Positions 27,801 through 36,111 of a stretch of 64,000 nt of DNA are shown here, piece after piece. A model generated the notes under the pieces. It was given only the letters and a program-made list of their open reading frames with translations. It was not told where the DNA came from and made no database searches. The position numbers and the translations under genes are program-made. The stretch lies in the NCBI GenBank assembly GCA_017415145.1, contig JAFQJE010000010.1, forward strand, positions 1 through 64,000, given 5' to 3'. Source of the DNA: Clostridia bacterium (GTDB lineage: Bacteria > Bacillota > Clostridia > UBA1381 > UBA9506). The stretch's first letter is position 1; every line of letters starts with the position of its first letter.

Positions 27801-29016
27801 TAATTTCAACTATTCTGAAAAGAATCTGAGCAGCTTCTGCTCTTGTAATACTATTTGCAGGCTTATATGAACCATCAGCATAACCCTTAATTAATCCATA
27901 AGAAGTTGCCTTTTTAACGCCGTCAACAGCCCATTTTGAAATACTATTATTATCAATAAATGATGTAGCATTTTCTTTAACAGCTGCACCACGATCTGCT
28001 GCAACTTTAGCTGCAATTGATGCAGCCTCTTCTCTTGTAATAACCGCATCAGGCTTAGCGTATCCGCCAGCCTTTAATGCTACATCAATAAGGCCAATTT
28101 TATCGGCTATCATATACGAACCTGCGAACCATTCATCGCCTTTTATATCTTTAAATCTGCCGTCGTATTTGGGTTCTTCAATATTATAGAGATCAGCTAC
28201 CATCTTGATAAACTGCGCTCTTGTCAAGTGAGCTTCAGGTGAATACAAACCATTGCCGATACCATTTACATAATTAAAAGCGGCAAGGTCTTCAATAACC
28301 ATTTCAGCCCAGTGACCTGTCACATCTGAGAACTCTACTTTCTGTGTTACAGAGCTTCCTGTTTCTACTACTTCCTCTTCTTCGCTTTCAACAAAACCTG
28401 CGTTTATTGAAGAATAGTCAGCGGGTACATTACCGTAAGGAACAACAGAAAATTCATCAATGTAAACAGTACACGGCATCGGTGTGCCCTGAGAACCGAA
28501 ACGGAACTGGTACTTACCACTACCACTTGTCTGTTCACCCTTTGTATTAATACCTGTACATTCCCATGTCATTGTATACTTAGACCAGCCGGTTGACATT
28601 GTACCTACTGTGAGATAAGACCAACCGCCATCATCGTATGATATAAGGGGATGAAATGCTGTAACAGATGGTGTATCTGTCTTATAATAGAACGAGATAT
28701 CATATGTTTCACCTACTACTGTGGGGAAATCAATATATATTTCTCTAACAGAAGATGCTGATGAAGAATCATATTTAAGACAGTTCTTTGTTCCGTTTGC
28801 ACCGCCTTTTACAATCTCGCACTCATTTCCTGATGATGATGATGTGAAATAAACCTTGCTAAGTACAGCAGGATCTTCAAAACCACCCCATAGTTCAAAT
28901 ATGTTTTTTGCAGCTCCACCTTCATCATCATAGTCCTTTTTTGCAGCCATTGCTGAAGGGATGGAGGATACCAACATAACTATTGCTAAAAAAGCAGTTA
29001 ATAACTTCTTTTTCAT
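24826..29016 (-). CDS. SLH-anchored right-handed beta-helix protein, probable carbohydrate-active enzyme
   Basis: Surface protein of 1396 aa. Order: signal peptide (1-24); CBM-like jelly roll (about 35-200); three SLH repeats (about 228-400); right-handed parallel beta-helix (about 405-950), opening with MHIYVDAQNGNNKGDGTVNE and containing many N-x-I/F coils and DGGAIYTLG; a Big_2-like domain (about 1030-1110); a further beta domain; and a C-terminal concanavalin-like domain (about 1240-1396). Beta-helix domains with this opening occur in polysaccharide lyases and glycoside hydrolases, including families such as GH120 and GH141. The exact family cannot be fixed by eye. The AGGAGGTG site overlaps the end of the preceding frame, so translation is coupled. 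It is held at the wall by SLH and probably attacks plant or mucin glycans. Confidence 0.82.
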   Translation of the reverse strand: MKKKLLTAFLAIVMLVSSIPSAMAAKKDYDDEGGAAKNIFELWGGFEDPAVLSKVYFTSSSSGNECEIVKGGANGTKNCLKYDSSSASSVREIYIDFPTVVGETYDISFYYKTDTPSVTAFHPLISYDDGGWSYLTVGTMSTGWSKYTMTWECTGINTKGEQTSGSGKYQFRFGSQGTPMPCTVYIDEFSVVPYGNVPADYSSINAGFVESEEEEVVETGSSVTQKVEFSDVTGHWAEMVIEDLAAFNYVNGIGNGLYSPEAHLTRAQFIKMVADLYNIEEPKYDGRFKDIKGDEWFAGSYMIADKIGLIDVALKAGGYAKPDAVITREEAASIAAKVAADRGAAVKENATSFIDNNSISKWAVDGVKKATSYGLIKGYADGSYKPANSITRAEAAQILFRIVEISSRMHIYVDAQNGNNKGDGTVNEPLKTIEAARDLAKKCAPSMKNDIKILMRGTFRLNSTLKLDETHSGKNGYSIVYTSWGDEKPVLTMADEYTGFKLHDAEKNIYKLYIGRGMDTRQAYFNNVKGIRARGVGYLDNIQYIDQSYYLCDDLSLLQYEHPTDLELVYHINWCNPRVTVASITETSDGRVRIDPHSYFKWVSVRVNFAAGRIAECPSYIENAYELVDQPGEWYMNKHDGYMYYIPRAGEDMSTMTLKFPEGEVMIEAKGIDSEEAVSNLKFDNICFEGTTWMRPTREGGHADAQNNHIRESKDYVPGAAIHFEFCNNITMTNNIFRQMGVTGVEFMEGSKHVDVIGNHFYDISGTAITVDNIELTGYPSRRTPNDYCEYVRVNNNYVRDVCLDYKSGAAMSFAWPRHSEFNHNEIVNAPYSGFHIGYDWDVYAATGSIMYDVEVNYNRIHNVMADRIYDGGAIYTLGASSLECEKTNTAKNNKMWGNYLYNVWNCGFIYPDQGSTSWYVKDNVIDSHMAKIMEYNLESDGSKKAWAMHMHTTTIMWITTENLYADCDYGYEYGWMNMTESNIEPIKMVKDGQWPEEAKAIMAESGIEPEYAGNFNVDGPIIMFGRDRWQSVPLEKPVFSDLIILDRYNNSYPLSDFEIDWWCEDPEAVTVDENGYITAHKQGEYELEAVATFNGHTYSQHFKLQCGDEIEKVYLNSDKINLIKDSKLLMDVEAHTTFGHKIRITPDAIVDVAPLEDGIVTIEKTAREYILKAIGVGTTTLAGTVTYNDVSYDVNIPVKIISYNSEEGATLPYREFKYATGWKSPGIRQGEGIKVNGSPNHHMGVIDNELVAFDVEVQPGSSWPSFAICDNDAMGKYSSNDCYMIGFKSDHIEFQRFNGGVRTMIFGNSYNPIGGNGIPNEEGNKILEYNKRYSVVIGALETEAGTRVILNINGKNVIDFTDDTTGKIQARGYFVVYNPAPGGMVFYPFSDIKAE

Positions 29017-29019
29017 AAC

Positions 29020-29787
29020 TTACTGGTCACCTCCTGCTAACTTCAAAAGTTCATATGTAACCTTTGCTATCTGTGCACGAGTTACATATGTTTTGGGTGA
29101 GAATGTGTTGTCGCCCATTCCGTTAATTATACCTGCACTTGTTAATGTTGATACAGCTTCTTTTGCATATCCTGAAACTGAGCCGTTGTCAGTAAAGTTT
29201 ATAGGAGTACCAGAAACTTCGATGCCAACTAAATTCAATACACGATATATAATTACTGCCATATCTTCTCTGGTTGTCTGGTGGGTAGGACCGAAGTCAT
29301 CGCCATAACCATTTACAATACCAAGACGGTTTGCTGAAGCAATATAACTGTAACTCCATCTGTCGGCTGAAATGTCTTTAAAATCACAACCTGCACTGTT
29401 TTCAACTAAGCCAAAAGCAACCGTAACAATTTTTGTAATTTCCTCTCTTGTTACAGGGTCGTTAGGAACGTACTCGTTGGCTGTTTTTCCGTTAATAATA
29501 CCCTTTGATGCAAGATAATCAATCGCTTCTTTAGCCCAATCTGCACCTTCTAAATCTGTAAACGGAGAGCTTGCTACAGGTGAAGATGTTTCATTTTCTT
29601 TACCTGTGTTTGGTTTAACTATACCTGTGCTTGCGCCAGGTGTTGTTGGTTTGTCTATAGTAGGAGTACCGCTTGGAGAGGTACCGGGGCCGGGAGTTAT
29701 TACAGTACCGCCTGAAGGGATTTTTTCTGACAATTCCCCAGCGTGTTTTTCTACATTATCCATAAATGTATCAAAGTCTGCATTTTC
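29020..29787 (-). pseudogene. SLH-anchor half of an S-layer protein, cut off by an in-frame TAA
   Basis: This stretch continues the preceding gene in the same reading frame, directly after its TAA codon (29788-29790). It encodes the end of a helical segment (ENADFDTF, then MDNVEKHAGEL), a Gly/Pro/Thr linker, and three good SLH repeats (about 29535-29585 to 29030). The only nearby ATG (29763) has no Shine-Dalgarno site, and the product would lack a signal peptide, so an SLH protein made from it would stay in the cytoplasm. The best reading is one exported protein of about 624 aa split by a nonsense codon. Readthrough, a sequencing error or a recent mutation cannot be told apart here. Confidence 0.75.
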
Positions 29788-30894
29788 TTACTCTTGCACT
29801 GCTTTCCAAAGGTCTATTTCCATCTCAGCATTTTTTAAAGCGCTAATATCAGCAGCTGTATCTGCATCAAGTGTGAATAGTCCTTCTCCTTCATAGTACG
29901 CAAATGCTGAAGCTAATGAACCTGCACCTCTTGAACTTTCAATTAAGAGAAGAGTTGCTCTATCAAACGCATCTGCATACTCGTCCATATCAAGAACTGC
30001 AACATCCGCAGATTCTGACATAAATAAACTATACACATCTGCTTCTTCTAAAAGCATATTAAGAATAGATTCATCTTCTGACTCTTCGTCGTAGTAGTGA
30101 CCATCAAAAAGCCCGTCACCTATTGCTTCCTCTGATAATGCGGGCCAATTTGCCTCTGAAACAGCGGCAATTTTTGCAACCTGCATAGCCGCATTAAATG
30201 TATTTGTAAATAATTCGTCTACTGCTGAAAGAGCTGCTTCGTTCTGTTCTGCCTTACTTTCATCTAGTATATCTTCAGCAGTAATGCCTGTATTCAAGTC
30301 TTCGCCTAATGATGCAATTTCAGCGTTTACAAGTGCTAAAACATTTGTTGGCAAGTCTTTGTAAGCTGCTAAGTCCTCAGGTGCAATCGGCACATAAGTT
30401 TCATTATCAATAAAGTACTGCTTAATTGCATCTGCATCTAAATCTTTAAGGCCATTATGATGTACGATTTCCGGTAAACCGGTTTCTTCATTAATAACTG
30501 TTTCATTGTAACCATCATAAAATTTTACCTTTTCGTCGAACTTTACATAGTTAAACTCTTTAGGAGCAGGAGTTACATTGTTACCTACACGAACAATATA
30601 TTTTCCTGTATCAACATCACTACCAAATGTAAAGTTAAATGTATATTGGTATACTCCGTTCGACAGAACAGGAGCACTATTTACGCTCATACCATAAAGC
30701 GTATCCTGATTCTTATTCATTAACTGCGCTGTCATAGTTCCGCCGACATCGGATTTTACTGTAACTATTACATTATAAACTCTAACTTCAATATCAATGT
30801 TGCTACTGCTAAAGTCTGCTGCTGTCACAGTAAACATAGACGCCATAAGAACGAGTGCCGACAGTACTACAGATAATACTCTTCTTATTGTCAT
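29788..30894 (-). CDS. Exported N-terminal part of a split S-layer protein
   Basis: A 368-aa frame with a signal peptide (about 1-26, VTAA), a beta-rich domain at about 30-135 (IDIEVRVYNVIVTV...GKYIVRVG) and a long acidic, mostly helical region at about 150-368 rich in Ala, Glu and Leu. It ends abruptly inside the helical region (DLWKAVQE then TAA). Without the downstream SLH repeats it would have no wall anchor and would be released. The ATG has an AAGGAGG site. It follows the 932-aa SLH gene by 34 bp and belongs to the same operon. I did not recognise a known family for the N-terminal domains. Confidence 0.75.
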   Translation of the reverse strand: MTIRRVLSVVLSALVLMASMFTVTAADFSSSNIDIEVRVYNVIVTVKSDVGGTMTAQLMNKNQDTLYGMSVNSAPVLSNGVYQYTFNFTFGSDVDTGKYIVRVGNNVTPAPKEFNYVKFDEKVKFYDGYNETVINEETGLPEIVHHNGLKDLDADAIKQYFIDNETYVPIAPEDLAAYKDLPTNVLALVNAEIASLGEDLNTGITAEDILDESKAEQNEAALSAVDELFTNTFNAAMQVAKIAAVSEANWPALSEEAIGDGLFDGHYYDEESEDESILNMLLEEADVYSLFMSESADVAVLDMDEYADAFDRATLLLIESSRGAGSLASAFAYYEGEGLFTLDADTAADISALKNAEMEIDLWKAVQE

Positions 30895-30928
30895 ATTATC
30901 CTCCTTCTGTAAACATTTTGCTTACTAT

Positions 30929-33727
30929 TTATCTAAATATAATTACCTGCTGTGGTGCATAATAATCGCCTATCTTAGCTATAAACTGATCGCCAGATTT
31001 TAAATCTGCTAACTTAGCTTCAATAACCTTCTCACGATCATGCTGATAAATAAGATATGAAACTGTACCGCCGGTGTAGAGAACAACCTCTTCTCCACCA
31101 ATATCTACTTTAAGAAGTCTTGACTCTGTATCATTAGTAAGCACCTTACCTACAACAAGCAGCTCTTCAACCTGACCATTGAGAATACTTGTGCTAAAGG
31201 TGTTTGTGTTACTATTTGACTCGCTATAGAATAAAGGTGTAAGAACATTACTACTATTAACGTTAATAATATACTCTGCAACACGACTTATAGATTCTGC
31301 TACACCTTGTAAATTCGTTGAATACTGAATTACAACACCGGGTCTTATAGGTGCCGAAGCACCACCAGAAACTAAATCGGTAACGCTCTTTCTCTCCGAT
31401 ACAGTTGTGCTACTACCGCTACGATAATCAACCTCTCTGGCCAAGTTAACAGATGCACCGTTATTAAAGTAAATCTTCTTAACAGGCAAACCGTCTTCAT
31501 CTACCGAATCAGTAATCTCTGTGATTACTGCCAACGTGCTTGTAGTAGCAGATATAGTACTTGTACCTAAACCACGTAACAGTACTGCACTTACTGTAGG
31601 AATCTCAGATGTCTGTTCGCTATACAACGAAAGTTCTGTAAGTGCCTCATATTTGGTTTTGTTATAGCCATATATCATATCTACGCGAAGGTTGCCATAT
31701 ATGCGATATCCTTCTAAATCTGACACATCGTCCGGAGCAACAAAAACTACACCATTTGCACTGTCAAAACGTGTAAATAATTTTGTTCCATTGTCTTCTT
31801 CAGGCTGTGCCATCATCATGTAGTTTCTACGTACCAACATGTACTTATAGTTATCCGCAACCACATTAAGTGTGCCAGGACCGCCGTTAGAACCTGTATC
31901 AATTGAAGAAATCTCATCACCATTTAATGTGTACTTGACAACATATGCCTTATTTATAACATACTTCCCATCTCTTGTTCCATTAGAAATTATTCCCAAA
32001 ACGGTGTCAGCTATTGACGCGTTAGTCATATCGCGCTTTACATTATTAACTGTAACTTTTTCAGCCAGGCGAGCATCAACAAATTCACCCTGTGCTGTAA
32101 ATATTTTAAGGGTGTATCTACTGGATATATTTCCTATTTTGTAATCCAAACCAGCTACTACGCCATAACTTGAGAAGTCATCTTGACTACTATATTTATA
32201 TGTAACAATTTTGTTGTTCATATCAACATAGAACTTACCTGAAAGACCTACCCTTAGAGTTTCACCATTATAATTGTAAGCAGGCTTATAGTAAACATCA
32301 CCTATAAGGTAACTGGGTTTAGTGTCTGATGCTTCGATTTTACCGTCAACCGTCTCTCTGGAAATGTAAACTGTGATTACTTTTTTATCACCTTTACTGC
32401 GAACAATACTTAATACATCGTTGGGACTAATGCTTACAAAAGATCTTTTCTTTGTATCACCAACAAATATAACGTTCACTTTGTGTTTACTTGAATCCAA
32501 CTCGATTGTAGCTCCGGTAAACTTATCAGTAACGCTTTCATTATAAGAATCCACGTTAGCAACGAGAATATTTTCGTATTCGTATACAAAAAGAACATCA
32601 TATATTCCGTCATTATTATTATCGAGGGCTTCAATATAGCCTCTATCTGCATCGGGTAACGCATTTGCAAGAACGCCATAGCCGCCCCAATACTGATTAT
32701 TATAAATAATATCTACATTATCGATAAGGTCAATATGATATTCATCAGATTCCTCATCCTCATAATAAATTCTGCTGTCCGTTGTTTTAGAATTTAAAAT
32801 ATCTTCGGAATCAATTTTCTGCACTGAATTACTTTTTGCTTTTTCCTCAATATATACCATTTCAACATCTGTGGATGAATTATAGTTTAAATAGTAATTA
32901 ACAGTGTATCCCAAAAAATAGCCGTATACATATCCTGGTGTATCGTACAATACACGGTCAATCTCTATCTGCTCATCTGTTAAATTAGATGTCGCTGATG
33001 TCAAACGTGTATATTCATTACCAGTTACCTGTCCACTATACTTTTGGATTCCGTATGTTGTGTACAGGAATGTATCTGTTGCAGAAAGTGTATATGTAAC
33101 ACTGCCGTCTCCATAATACTGAGGCACCACGGTGGCAGCATCTAAAGCAGCCTCTAAAATCTTGTAGAGGTCAGGAAAAGATACAGGATCTGTTCCCTTC
33201 TGCATTGTGAGCCCTTTCAGCATACCGAGTCTAATTGCCACTCTGTGGTAACCTGTAGGATAACCACCCTCACGCATTGCAAACATATTATAGCCGATGG
33301 CGTTTACAACAAACACAAGTGCTTCGTCATATGTAAGATTCTTATCGGGGTTAAATCTTAATTGTTCATCACCAGCTATAACTCCCAAATCATACAATGC
33401 TCTGATTGCAGCAAAGGCTGAATCATTTTTTGATACATCACGAAATGGTGTATCAGCGTCGCTACCTGAAATATGCAGATTCATATACTTTGCAATTATT
33501 TCTGCCATATCCCTTCTGGTAACATAAGTTGTCGCGTCGTACTTGACATCAATAACACCAAGTGCTTCTAACTTTTCGATTCTCAAAGCGTCCTCATCTG
33601 TAACTGTCACAGCCTCTGCTGTTACAGACGCTGCGTCCTCTGCAGATACAGAAATTGAAAATGCGAACAAAGAAGCAACTGTAGCTAAGACTACAAGCAA
33701 TGCAACTAAACGTTTCATCTTCTTCAT
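30929..33727 (-). CDS. Large SLH-domain surface protein
   Basis: Exported protein of 932 aa, first gene of the surface operon. A signal peptide (about 1-28, ending SVSAED) is followed by SLH repeats at about 45-80 (LGVIDVKYDATTYVTRRDMAEI) and 90-150 (FRDVSKNDSAFAAIRALYDL...), with a third, divergent one after it. The remaining 700 residues are beta-strand-rich with many Tyr, Asn and Ser and several YxVDMNNKIVTYKYSS-like segments. They do not match a family I know. The ATG at 33727 follows GGAGG closely. A strong promoter and the position as first gene suggest an abundant protein, perhaps a structural S-layer component. Confidence 0.8.
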   Translation of the reverse strand: MKKMKRLVALLVVLATVASLFAFSISVSAEDAASVTAEAVTVTDEDALRIEKLEALGVIDVKYDATTYVTRRDMAEIIAKYMNLHISGSDADTPFRDVSKNDSAFAAIRALYDLGVIAGDEQLRFNPDKNLTYDEALVFVVNAIGYNMFAMREGGYPTGYHRVAIRLGMLKGLTMQKGTDPVSFPDLYKILEAALDAATVVPQYYGDGSVTYTLSATDTFLYTTYGIQKYSGQVTGNEYTRLTSATSNLTDEQIEIDRVLYDTPGYVYGYFLGYTVNYYLNYNSSTDVEMVYIEEKAKSNSVQKIDSEDILNSKTTDSRIYYEDEESDEYHIDLIDNVDIIYNNQYWGGYGVLANALPDADRGYIEALDNNNDGIYDVLFVYEYENILVANVDSYNESVTDKFTGATIELDSSKHKVNVIFVGDTKKRSFVSISPNDVLSIVRSKGDKKVITVYISRETVDGKIEASDTKPSYLIGDVYYKPAYNYNGETLRVGLSGKFYVDMNNKIVTYKYSSQDDFSSYGVVAGLDYKIGNISSRYTLKIFTAQGEFVDARLAEKVTVNNVKRDMTNASIADTVLGIISNGTRDGKYVINKAYVVKYTLNGDEISSIDTGSNGGPGTLNVVADNYKYMLVRRNYMMMAQPEEDNGTKLFTRFDSANGVVFVAPDDVSDLEGYRIYGNLRVDMIYGYNKTKYEALTELSLYSEQTSEIPTVSAVLLRGLGTSTISATTSTLAVITEITDSVDEDGLPVKKIYFNNGASVNLAREVDYRSGSSTTVSERKSVTDLVSGGASAPIRPGVVIQYSTNLQGVAESISRVAEYIINVNSSNVLTPLFYSESNSNTNTFSTSILNGQVEELLVVGKVLTNDTESRLLKVDIGGEEVVLYTGGTVSYLIYQHDREKVIEAKLADLKSGDQFIAKIGDYYAPQQVIIFR

Positions 33728-33776
33728 ACCCTCTTCCTCCATTTATATAATTTATAAGTATAAAAAATACAAATAT

Positions 33777-33805
33777 ATTATACAACACCAAATAATAAAA
33801 TGCAA
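33777..33805 (-). promoter_or_regulatory. Promoter of the surface-protein operon
   Basis: TTGCAT (33800-33805) and TATAAT (33777-33782) on the minus strand, spacer 17 bp, 50 bp upstream of the first SLH gene. Confidence 0.75.
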
Positions 33806-33903
33806 TAGTTAAAAATAAAAAAAATAACTTTTCAATTGTGTAGAGAAATTATATATAACAGGGTTTTTAGGCAAATTTAAACTTTCGAACAGAATATGTA
33901 ATC

Positions 33904-33950
33904 AAAACACAAGGTCTTGCTGTAAAATTTACAACAAGACCTTGTGTTTT
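33904..33950 (-). terminator. Terminator after the PsiE-like gene
   Basis: A perfect 16-bp stem (33904-33919 with 33935-33950) and T-rich flanks in both directions. It separates the PsiE-like gene from the surface-protein operon. Confidence 0.85.
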
Positions 33951-33966
33951 ATATTTTTATTCAATG

Positions 33967-34401
33967 TTATTCGCCGTCAGACTTTTCTGTTTCTCCCGCC
34001 TCAATGAGCCCGTCAGGAGTCTCCACCATATCGTGACGCTTTAATAAAAATCTTCTTACAGCAAAGAGTACTGCAATGGCAACGACTGTAATAAGACTTT
34101 CCCACGATGCGACGTGTCCTACAATAAGCTGACGCGCAAGAGCAAAAGCCAAAACTTCTATAATTGTTTCAGGCGTGTGTTTACAGAGCATCTTAATAAG
34201 CTCGGCCCCTATAGCCAGCGTTATTGCATTGTCAAGTATAATCACCAGCGAGCTAATGCCCTGATTATAAATAAGTGTTGTTGCTATATCTATTACCATA
34301 CGTGCAGCAAGTATAACAACCGTAACACCGACTATTAAAGATATAAATAACTCAATAATATAGCTTATTTCAAACATTTGGTCCTGAAGTTTTTTTCTCA
34401 T
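33967..34401 (-). CDS. PsiE-like small integral membrane protein
   Basis: A 144-aa protein with four hydrophobic segments (about 12-35, 50-68, 85-100 and 105-122) and a charged C-terminal tail (ETEKSDGE). Size, topology and the LDNAITLAIGAELIKML and TPETIIEVLAFALARQLIV segments resemble phosphate-starvation-inducible PsiE family proteins, whose function is unknown. The ATG at 34401 follows AAGGAG. It lies alone between the tRNA cluster and the SLH operon, with its own terminator. The match is by general pattern and is moderate. Confidence 0.6.
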   Translation of the reverse strand: MRKKLQDQMFEISYIIELFISLIVGVTVVILAARMVIDIATTLIYNQGISSLVIILDNAITLAIGAELIKMLCKHTPETIIEVLAFALARQLIVGHVASWESLITVVAIAVLFAVRRFLLKRHDMVETPDGLIEAGETEKSDGE

Positions 34402-34470
34402 ATTGCCACTCCTTGTGTGTGATAATTGCAAGTTGATACAAGTATATCATAGATAATTTTAAAACGCAAC

Positions 34471-34504
34471 AAAAAAATCGGAACAAGCTGTACTTGTTCC
34501 GATT
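34471..34504 (-). terminator. Terminator of the tRNA cluster
   Basis: A 12-bp stem (AATCGGAACAAG / CTTGTTCCGATT) followed by seven T on the minus strand, right after tRNA-Gly. Confidence 0.9.
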
Positions 34505-34505
34505 A

Positions 34506-34580
34506 TGGAGCGGAAGACGAGATTCGAACTCGCGACGTTCACCTTGGCAAGGTGACGCTCTACCACTGAGCCACTCCCGC
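34506..34580 (-). tRNA. tRNA-Gly (GCC anticodon)
   Basis: A 75-nt cloverleaf on the minus strand. The acceptor stem GCGGGAG pairs with CTTCCGC, the anticodon stem-loop is CACCTTGCCAAGGTG, and the T-loop is TTCGAAT. The 3' CCA is encoded. It is the last tRNA of a four-gene transcript. Confidence 0.96.
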
Positions 34581-34610
34581 ATTTTATCTTCTGTGTCAAT
34601 GGCGCACCAT

Positions 34611-34686
34611 TGGTGCCTCCGGGCGGAATCGAACCACCGACACGGGGATTTTCAGTCCCCTGCTCTACCGACTGAGCTACAGAGGC
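34611..34686 (-). tRNA. tRNA-Phe (GAA anticodon)
   Basis: A 76-nt cloverleaf on the minus strand. The acceptor stem starts GCCTCTG, the anticodon arm is GGGGACTGAAAATCCCC, and the T-loop is TTCGATT. CCA is encoded. It is the third gene of the cluster. Confidence 0.96.
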
Positions 34687-34689
34687 GTT

Positions 34690-34766
34690 TGGCGACTCGG
34701 ATGGGGCTCGAACCCACGACCTCCAGCGTGACAGGCTGGCATTCTAACCAACTGAACTACCGAGCC
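34690..34766 (-). tRNA. tRNA-Asp (GTC anticodon)
   Basis: A 77-nt cloverleaf on the minus strand with acceptor GGCTCGG / CCGAGTC and discriminator G. The anticodon arm is CCAGCCTGTCACGCTGG, and CCA is encoded. It is the second gene of the cluster. Confidence 0.96.
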
Positions 34767-34779
34767 ATAAAAGATAATG

Positions 34780-34855
34780 TGGTGGGCACAACAGGGCTCG
34801 AACCTGTGACCCTCTGCTTGTAAGGCAGATGCTCTCCCAGCTGAGCTATGCGCCC
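34780..34855 (-). tRNA. tRNA-Val (TAC anticodon)
   Basis: A 76-nt cloverleaf on the minus strand with acceptor GGGCGCA / TGTGCCC and anticodon arm TCTGCCTTACAAGCAGA. CCA is encoded. It is the first gene after the promoter. Confidence 0.96.
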
Positions 34856-34885
34856 ACGCTATCTTGTCTCTCAGCGACAAGAGCT

Positions 34886-34914
34886 ATTATACTATAGTTT
34901 TTAGCTCTTGTCAA
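34886..34914 (-). promoter_or_regulatory. Promoter of the tRNA cluster
   Basis: Consensus TTGACA (34909-34914) and TATAAT (34886-34891) with a 17-bp spacer on the minus strand, about 30 bp before tRNA-Val. Confidence 0.88.
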
Positions 34915-34931
34915 GAGAAATTTTTATTTTT

Positions 34932-36098
34932 TTAGAAAGCTCCTAAAATGTAGGAAATATAAACACCTACACCTACAATAAGACCGTCCTCATCAATGTC
35001 AAACTGTGAATTATGAAGGGGTGCTGTAATTCCTTTTTCCTCATTTCCCGTACCCAAAAAGAAAAAGTTCGCAGGAATTTCTTTTGCAAAATATGCAAAA
35101 TCCTCACCGGTCATAACTGGATTTTCCCAAGTCAGAACAATATCACCAATATTTTCATCTACAGCATTTTTCATTTTAGCAGCAACGCCAGCGTCATTAA
35201 TGAGAGGAGGATAACGGAAATTAAACTGAAATTCATATGTAAATCCCTCCCTATCACAAGCATTTTTTACAACGGCTTCCATAAGTTTAGGAATTTCCAG
35301 CCTCACACCATCAACAAAGCTTCTTGTTGTACCCCTTAGCTCAGCAACATCAGGAATAATATTACACGAAGTACCCGCATTGAACATGCATACCTGCACA
35401 ACTTGTCGTTCTCCCTCTATAATTACCTGACGAGAAATTGCATTGAGGTCGTCTATGATACTTGCAGCTACCGGTATAGGGTCAAGACATTTTTCAGGCG
35501 CAGAACCATGACCTCCGCGACCAGTAATTTTTATTACAAAATCATCAGGAGATGACATTAACGCTCCTGGTTTTATCATAATCTTACCTACAGGAACATC
35601 ATTCATAACATGAAGTCCTGTTGCTTCCACCACATTAAGTCCGTCAAGTATTCCCTCACGGAGCATGGGTTCTGCTCCTCCATCCGTTTCTTCTGCAGGC
35701 TGAAACACAAAAAGTATGTTTACATTAAGTTTGTCAAGATTTTCTACAAAAACTTTTGCTGAGCACAACAACACTGCCATATGAGCATCATGTCCACAAG
35801 CGTGCATTACTCCTTCTGTCTGTGATTTATATTCCACATCATGCAATTCAACCATAGGAAGAGCATCCATATCTGCACGCAGCAGAACAGTTTTTTCCTT
35901 GCCTGCATCAAGATATGATACCACGCCCGTATTAAAGGCACGTTTTGTGCTAAGACCGAGACCATGCAGATATTCCTCAACAAACTCCGCTGTTTTATAT
36001 TCTTCACAGGAAAGCTCAGCCCTCTTGTGTAGTTCACGACGAAGTCTGATTACCTCCTGTTTTTCTTTTTTCATAACTGATTTTATAAATTCTTTCAT
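34932..36098 (-). CDS. M20D family metallo-amidohydrolase (N-acyl-amino-acid / hippurate hydrolase-like)
   Basis: Cytoplasmic zinc or manganese hydrolase of 388 aa that removes acyl groups from amino acids or related amides. Metal ligands are visible at Cys101/His103 (HACGHDAHM), Glu136/Glu137 (FQPAEETDGGAEP), His163 (GLHV) and a late His in APLHNSQFDID. The dimerisation domain lies at about 180-290. The ATG at 36098 has GGAG 5 nt upstream. It begins 13 bp after lexA ends with no terminator between, so it is probably read from the SOS-controlled lexA promoter, which is unusual. The exact substrate (hippurate, acetyl-diaminopimelate or another) is unknown. Confidence 0.88.
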   Translation of the reverse strand: MKEFIKSVMKKEKQEVIRLRRELHKRAELSCEEYKTAEFVEEYLHGLGLSTKRAFNTGVVSYLDAGKEKTVLLRADMDALPMVELHDVEYKSQTEGVMHACGHDAHMAVLLCSAKVFVENLDKLNVNILFVFQPAEETDGGAEPMLREGILDGLNVVEATGLHVMNDVPVGKIMIKPGALMSSPDDFVIKITGRGGHGSAPEKCLDPIPVAASIIDDLNAISRQVIIEGERQVVQVCMFNAGTSCNIIPDVAELRGTTRSFVDGVRLEIPKLMEAVVKNACDREGFTYEFQFNFRYPPLINDAGVAAKMKNAVDENIGDIVLTWENPVMTGEDFAYFAKEIPANFFFLGTGNEEKGITAPLHNSQFDIDEDGLIVGVGVYISYILGAF

Positions 36099-36111
36099 AA
36101 GTTCTCCGCTC

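Noticed and set aside
29020-30894. Alternative genetic code reading TAA as sense
   Set aside because: Many other genes in the window end at TAA at the expected family length, so a general recoding is excluded; only this site is odd.
34494-34880. Open reading frames across the tRNA cluster
   Set aside because: The stretch is filled by four well-formed tRNA genes; translated frames through it are artefacts.
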